From assembly GCA_039555135.1 (NCBI GenBank), contig CP114179.1, forward strand, positions 4,340,001-4,404,000: a stretch of 64,000 bases of DNA, in the 5' to 3' direction. Below, piece after piece: positions 61,751-64,000 of the stretch. Both the position numbers and the translations under genes were made by a program. The notes beneath the pieces are model-generated. The model did not search any database, was not told the DNA's origin, and saw only the letters and a program-made list of their open reading frames with translations. The DNA is from Phycisphaeraceae bacterium D3-23. Lineage in GTDB: Bacteria; Planctomycetota; Phycisphaerae; Phycisphaerales; Phycisphaeraceae. Position 1 is the first letter of the stretch, and each line of letters opens with the position of its first letter.

Positions 61751-63808
61751 ATGGCTTACGACACACAGCGATGGCGGATCGGTGTCGATACGGGCGGGAC
61801 GTTTACCGATCTCGTGCTTGTCGATCCCACCGGCACGATCCGCTCGACTCACAAGCGCATATCGACCCCCGATGATCCGGGCCGGGCGGTCCTCGAGGGG
61901 ATCGCGCACTTGCTGGCGTATCAGCCAGCGCAAGACGTGAGTAACGAGCCGCCACGCATCGTCCACGGCTCGACGGTCGCGACCAACGCGCTGCTGGAGG
62001 GCAAGAGCGCGCGGGCGGCGCTGGTCACGACCACGGGCTTTGAGGATGTCCTGGCGATCGCGCGGCAGAATCGCCCGGAGCTTTATGCGCTTGAGCCCCG
62101 GCGAGCAGCGCCCCAGATAGTACGAGCGCTGACGGTCGGCGTTCGTGAGCGTATCCTGTGCGATGGCTCGGTAGAAACAGCGCTAACAACCGGCGAACTC
62201 GATACGGTGATAGCTCGACTCCAATCGCTCTTGCCGGAGTCGATTGCCGTCTGCCTGCTGCACAGCTACGTGAACCCTGAGCATGAACAACGTATTGCGC
62301 GCTCGATACGCGACGCGATACCGGGCGTGCATCTGACGGTGTCGCACGAGCTGCTGCCGGAGCTTCGCGAGTACGAGCGCACGGCGACTTGTGTCGCCAA
62401 CGCGGCCGTCGGGCCGGTGATGGCGCGGTACCTCGGCGCGTTAGAGGCGGCGCTCGGCGGCGATCGGCTGCGGATTATGGGCAGCGGGGGCGGCACGCTC
62501 CCGGTAGATGTCGTGTGCGAACGCCCGATTGAGACGGTGGTCTCGGGACCCGCCGGGGGTGCGATCGGCGCGTGGGCGATGGCGAAGGCGGCGGGTATCG
62601 ATCGTGTGATCGGATTCGATATGGGCGGGACGAGCACGGACCTGACGCTGATTGACGGGTCGCCGACGCGCACCACGCAGACAACGATCGCCGGGCTGCC
62701 GATCCGCCTGCCGATGATCGATATCCACACCGTGGGTGCGGGTGGGGGCTCGATCGCCCGGCTCGATTTGGGCTCCGCGCTGCGCGTCGGGCCCGAGTCT
62801 GCCGGCGCAGACCCCGGCCCGGCATGTTACGGCCGGCAAGACCCGGACGAGCTGTGTGCCACCGTGACGGATGCGCATGTCGTGCTTGGCCACCTGACAG
62901 ATGATCGACGACTGGGCGACTCGCTCGCGATTCAGCGTGATGCAGCCATGGACGCAATAGCGCAACTCGCCGAGCAGGCCTCATTAACTGCCGAAGCAAT
63001 GGCGCGGGGGATCCTCCGGATCGCCGATGCGGCGATGGCCAGGGCGGTGAAGGCCATCAGCGTCCAGCGCGGCCACGACCTGCGCGGCTTCGCGCTACTC
63101 GCCTTCGGCGGAGCAGGCGGGCTGCACGCCTGCCGGCTCGCTGAGGCGCTGGGCATGACGCGCGTCCTGATCCCACGCCACGGCGGTCTGCTCAGCGCGG
63201 TCGGCATGCTCGCCGCACCGCCGCGTTACCAATTCGCGCGCAGCGTGGTCACGACGATCTCGCCCGATGAAGCGGGGCGTTACCCCGATCCGCTCGCCGA
63301 CGCGCAGGTGCGCGAAGCGCTTCAGGTGTTGGATAAGATGAGTCACGCAGCGTTAGAGAAGGACGGTGTTGCCTTGGCTGAACGCACGCTCACACGACAT
63401 CTCGACCTGCGCTACGCCGGGCAGTCGCATGAGCTGTCGATACGCTGCGATACAGGCGGTACCATCGATTCCTTTACCGTCGAACACGAGCGGCTGTACG
63501 GCTACGCGATGCCTCACCGCCCGATCGATGTCGTAACGGCAAGGCTTGAAGCAGAGGGCCCGGCACCTGCGATCCAATTGGATGTTGCAGCAAACCATGC
63601 GTCATCAAACCCAAGCGAAGAACGGCAAGTTTCGGTGATCGATCGCGCGGGTGAAGCACAGTGGGCCTGTCGTCAGCGCGAAACCCTCAAGCCGGGCCAG
63701 ATATTTTCCGGCCCGTTCATCATCGAAGAGTACGCAGCCACGACCGTGATTCCGCGTGGCTGGAACATGGAGGTGCTCGCCGATGGCCAGCTATCCGTTA
63801 CCCGATGA
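61751..63808 (+). CDS. hyuA: Hydantoinase/5-oxoprolinase subunit A
   Basis: A 685-residue ATP-dependent ring-opening subunit of the HyuA/oxoprolinase/acetone carboxylase family. Motifs are RIGVDTGGTFTDLVLVD at the N-terminus (phosphate-binding), HGSTVATNALLEGKSARAAL, GSGGGTLPVDVV, GFDMGGTSTDLTLIDG, GAGGGSIARLD with GPESAGADPGPACYG, and FGGAGGLHACRLAEALGM. The enzyme would hydrolyse N-carbamoyl, hydantoin or 5-oxoproline rings with ATP, together with subunit B encoded by the overlapping next gene. The substrate cannot be told from sequence. Confidence 0.92.
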   Translation: MAYDTQRWRIGVDTGGTFTDLVLVDPTGTIRSTHKRISTPDDPGRAVLEGIAHLLAYQPAQDVSNEPPRIVHGSTVATNALLEGKSARAALVTTTGFEDVLAIARQNRPELYALEPRRAAPQIVRALTVGVRERILCDGSVETALTTGELDTVIARLQSLLPESIAVCLLHSYVNPEHEQRIARSIRDAIPGVHLTVSHELLPELREYERTATCVANAAVGPVMARYLGALEAALGGDRLRIMGSGGGTLPVDVVCERPIETVVSGPAGGAIGAWAMAKAAGIDRVIGFDMGGTSTDLTLIDGSPTRTTQTTIAGLPIRLPMIDIHTVGAGGGSIARLDLGSALRVGPESAGADPGPACYGRQDPDELCATVTDAHVVLGHLTDDRRLGDSLAIQRDAAMDAIAQLAEQASLTAEAMARGILRIADAAMARAVKAISVQRGHDLRGFALLAFGGAGGLHACRLAEALGMTRVLIPRHGGLLSAVGMLAAPPRYQFARSVVTTISPDEAGRYPDPLADAQVREALQVLDKMSHAALEKDGVALAERTLTRHLDLRYAGQSHELSIRCDTGGTIDSFTVEHERLYGYAMPHRPIDVVTARLEAEGPAPAIQLDVAANHASSNPSEERQVSVIDRAGEAQWACRQRETLKPGQIFSGPFIIEEYAATTVIPRGWNMEVLADGQLSVTR

Positions 63809-64000
63809 CGCCGACGCCGATCAAGACATGGACGCTGGATGCGCCGATCCGATCGAGCTTGAGGTCTTCCGCCACCTCTTCGCCTCGATCGCGGAGGAGA
63901 TGGGCGAACGCCTGATGCGCAGCGCGTTTTCGCCAAACATCAAGGAACGCCGGGACTTCTCGTGTGCGATGTTCGATGCGGGAGGCGAGATGCTGGCGCA
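63783..64000 (+). CDS. hyuB: Hydantoinase/5-oxoprolinase subunit B (N-terminal part, runs off the window)
   Basis: The reading frame from ATG 63783 gives PIELEVFRHLFASIAEEMGE, LMRSAFSPNIKERRDFSCAM and FDAGGEMLA, the conserved start of HyuB. GGAGGT (63769-63774) is its ribosome-binding site inside hyuA, and the gene overlaps the hyuA end by 26 bases, so translation is coupled. Only the first ~72 codons are in the window. Confidence 0.9.
   Translation, partial: MASYPLPDDADADQDMDAGCADPIELEVFRHLFASIAEEMGERLMRSAFSPNIKERRDFSCAMFDAGGEMLA

Overview
The window looks like a chromosomal piece of a planctomycete of the Phycisphaerae type. It is GC-rich and carries several PEP-CTERM surface proteins with dockerin-like DxDxDG repeats, a DUF1080 protein next to a sugar isomerase-like protein, a RIO1-type kinase and a complete mrdA-mrdB peptidoglycan pair. 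No rRNA, tRNA, CRISPR array, transposase or integrase gene was seen. This assignment is inferred from gene content only.

Layout. 0-5.2 kb: TerC-like protein, RIO1 kinase and uvrA, with a palindrome on each side of the kinase. 5.2-12.4 kb: a SUKH-like protein, an intradiol dioxygenase, a lone atpC, the cell-elongation genes mrdA-mrdB, rsmG and a metallo-beta-lactamase-fold hydrolase. 12.5-21.6 kb: a large membrane protein, a four-gene membrane redox operon (ferric-reductase/Rieske fusion plus a cysteine-motif partner), DinB-like and NRDE proteins, and a 962-residue hydrolase-DedA-ATP-grasp fusion. 21.6-27.1 kb: a PEP-CTERM remnant, an amidase lipoprotein, a GNAT, a PEP-CTERM protein and a TPR protein. 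30.4-36.1 kb: lipid and membrane genes (desaturase, fused acyltransferase, YwaF-like) and a metallophosphoesterase remnant. 36.1-46.7 kb: three large PEP-CTERM proteins. 46.8-51.2 kb: DUF1080 protein, sugar isomerase-like protein, AI-2E-type transporter and small YqjD/YqjE-type membrane proteins. 57-64 kb: a lipoprotein cyclase-like toroid, an efflux adaptor, a DUF2891 protein and hyuA-hyuB.

Two accessory systems stand out. First, 51.5-53.6 kb is an integron cassette array: four near-identical attC sites of 109-111 bp separate five small, mostly AT-richer genes, with no integrase in the window (a CALIN-type array). Second, a two-gene module occurs twice (27.1-30.3 and 53.7-56.9 kb). Each copy has a 21-bp tandem array, a gene for a ~230-residue protein, a nested palindrome, and a gene for a GNAT-fused coiled protein. 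Dispersed palindromes are inserted in frame inside these GNAT genes, inside the fusion protein and apparently inside uvrA.

Eight genes need a reading-frame correction. Four of these are an extra 2 bases in a GC or TG run, including in the normally essential genes mrdA and atpC. Sequencing or assembly error is the likeliest cause, so these genes are annotated across the shifts. Several starts have a -10-like hexamer 6-8 bases before the ATG, which suggests leaderless transcripts.
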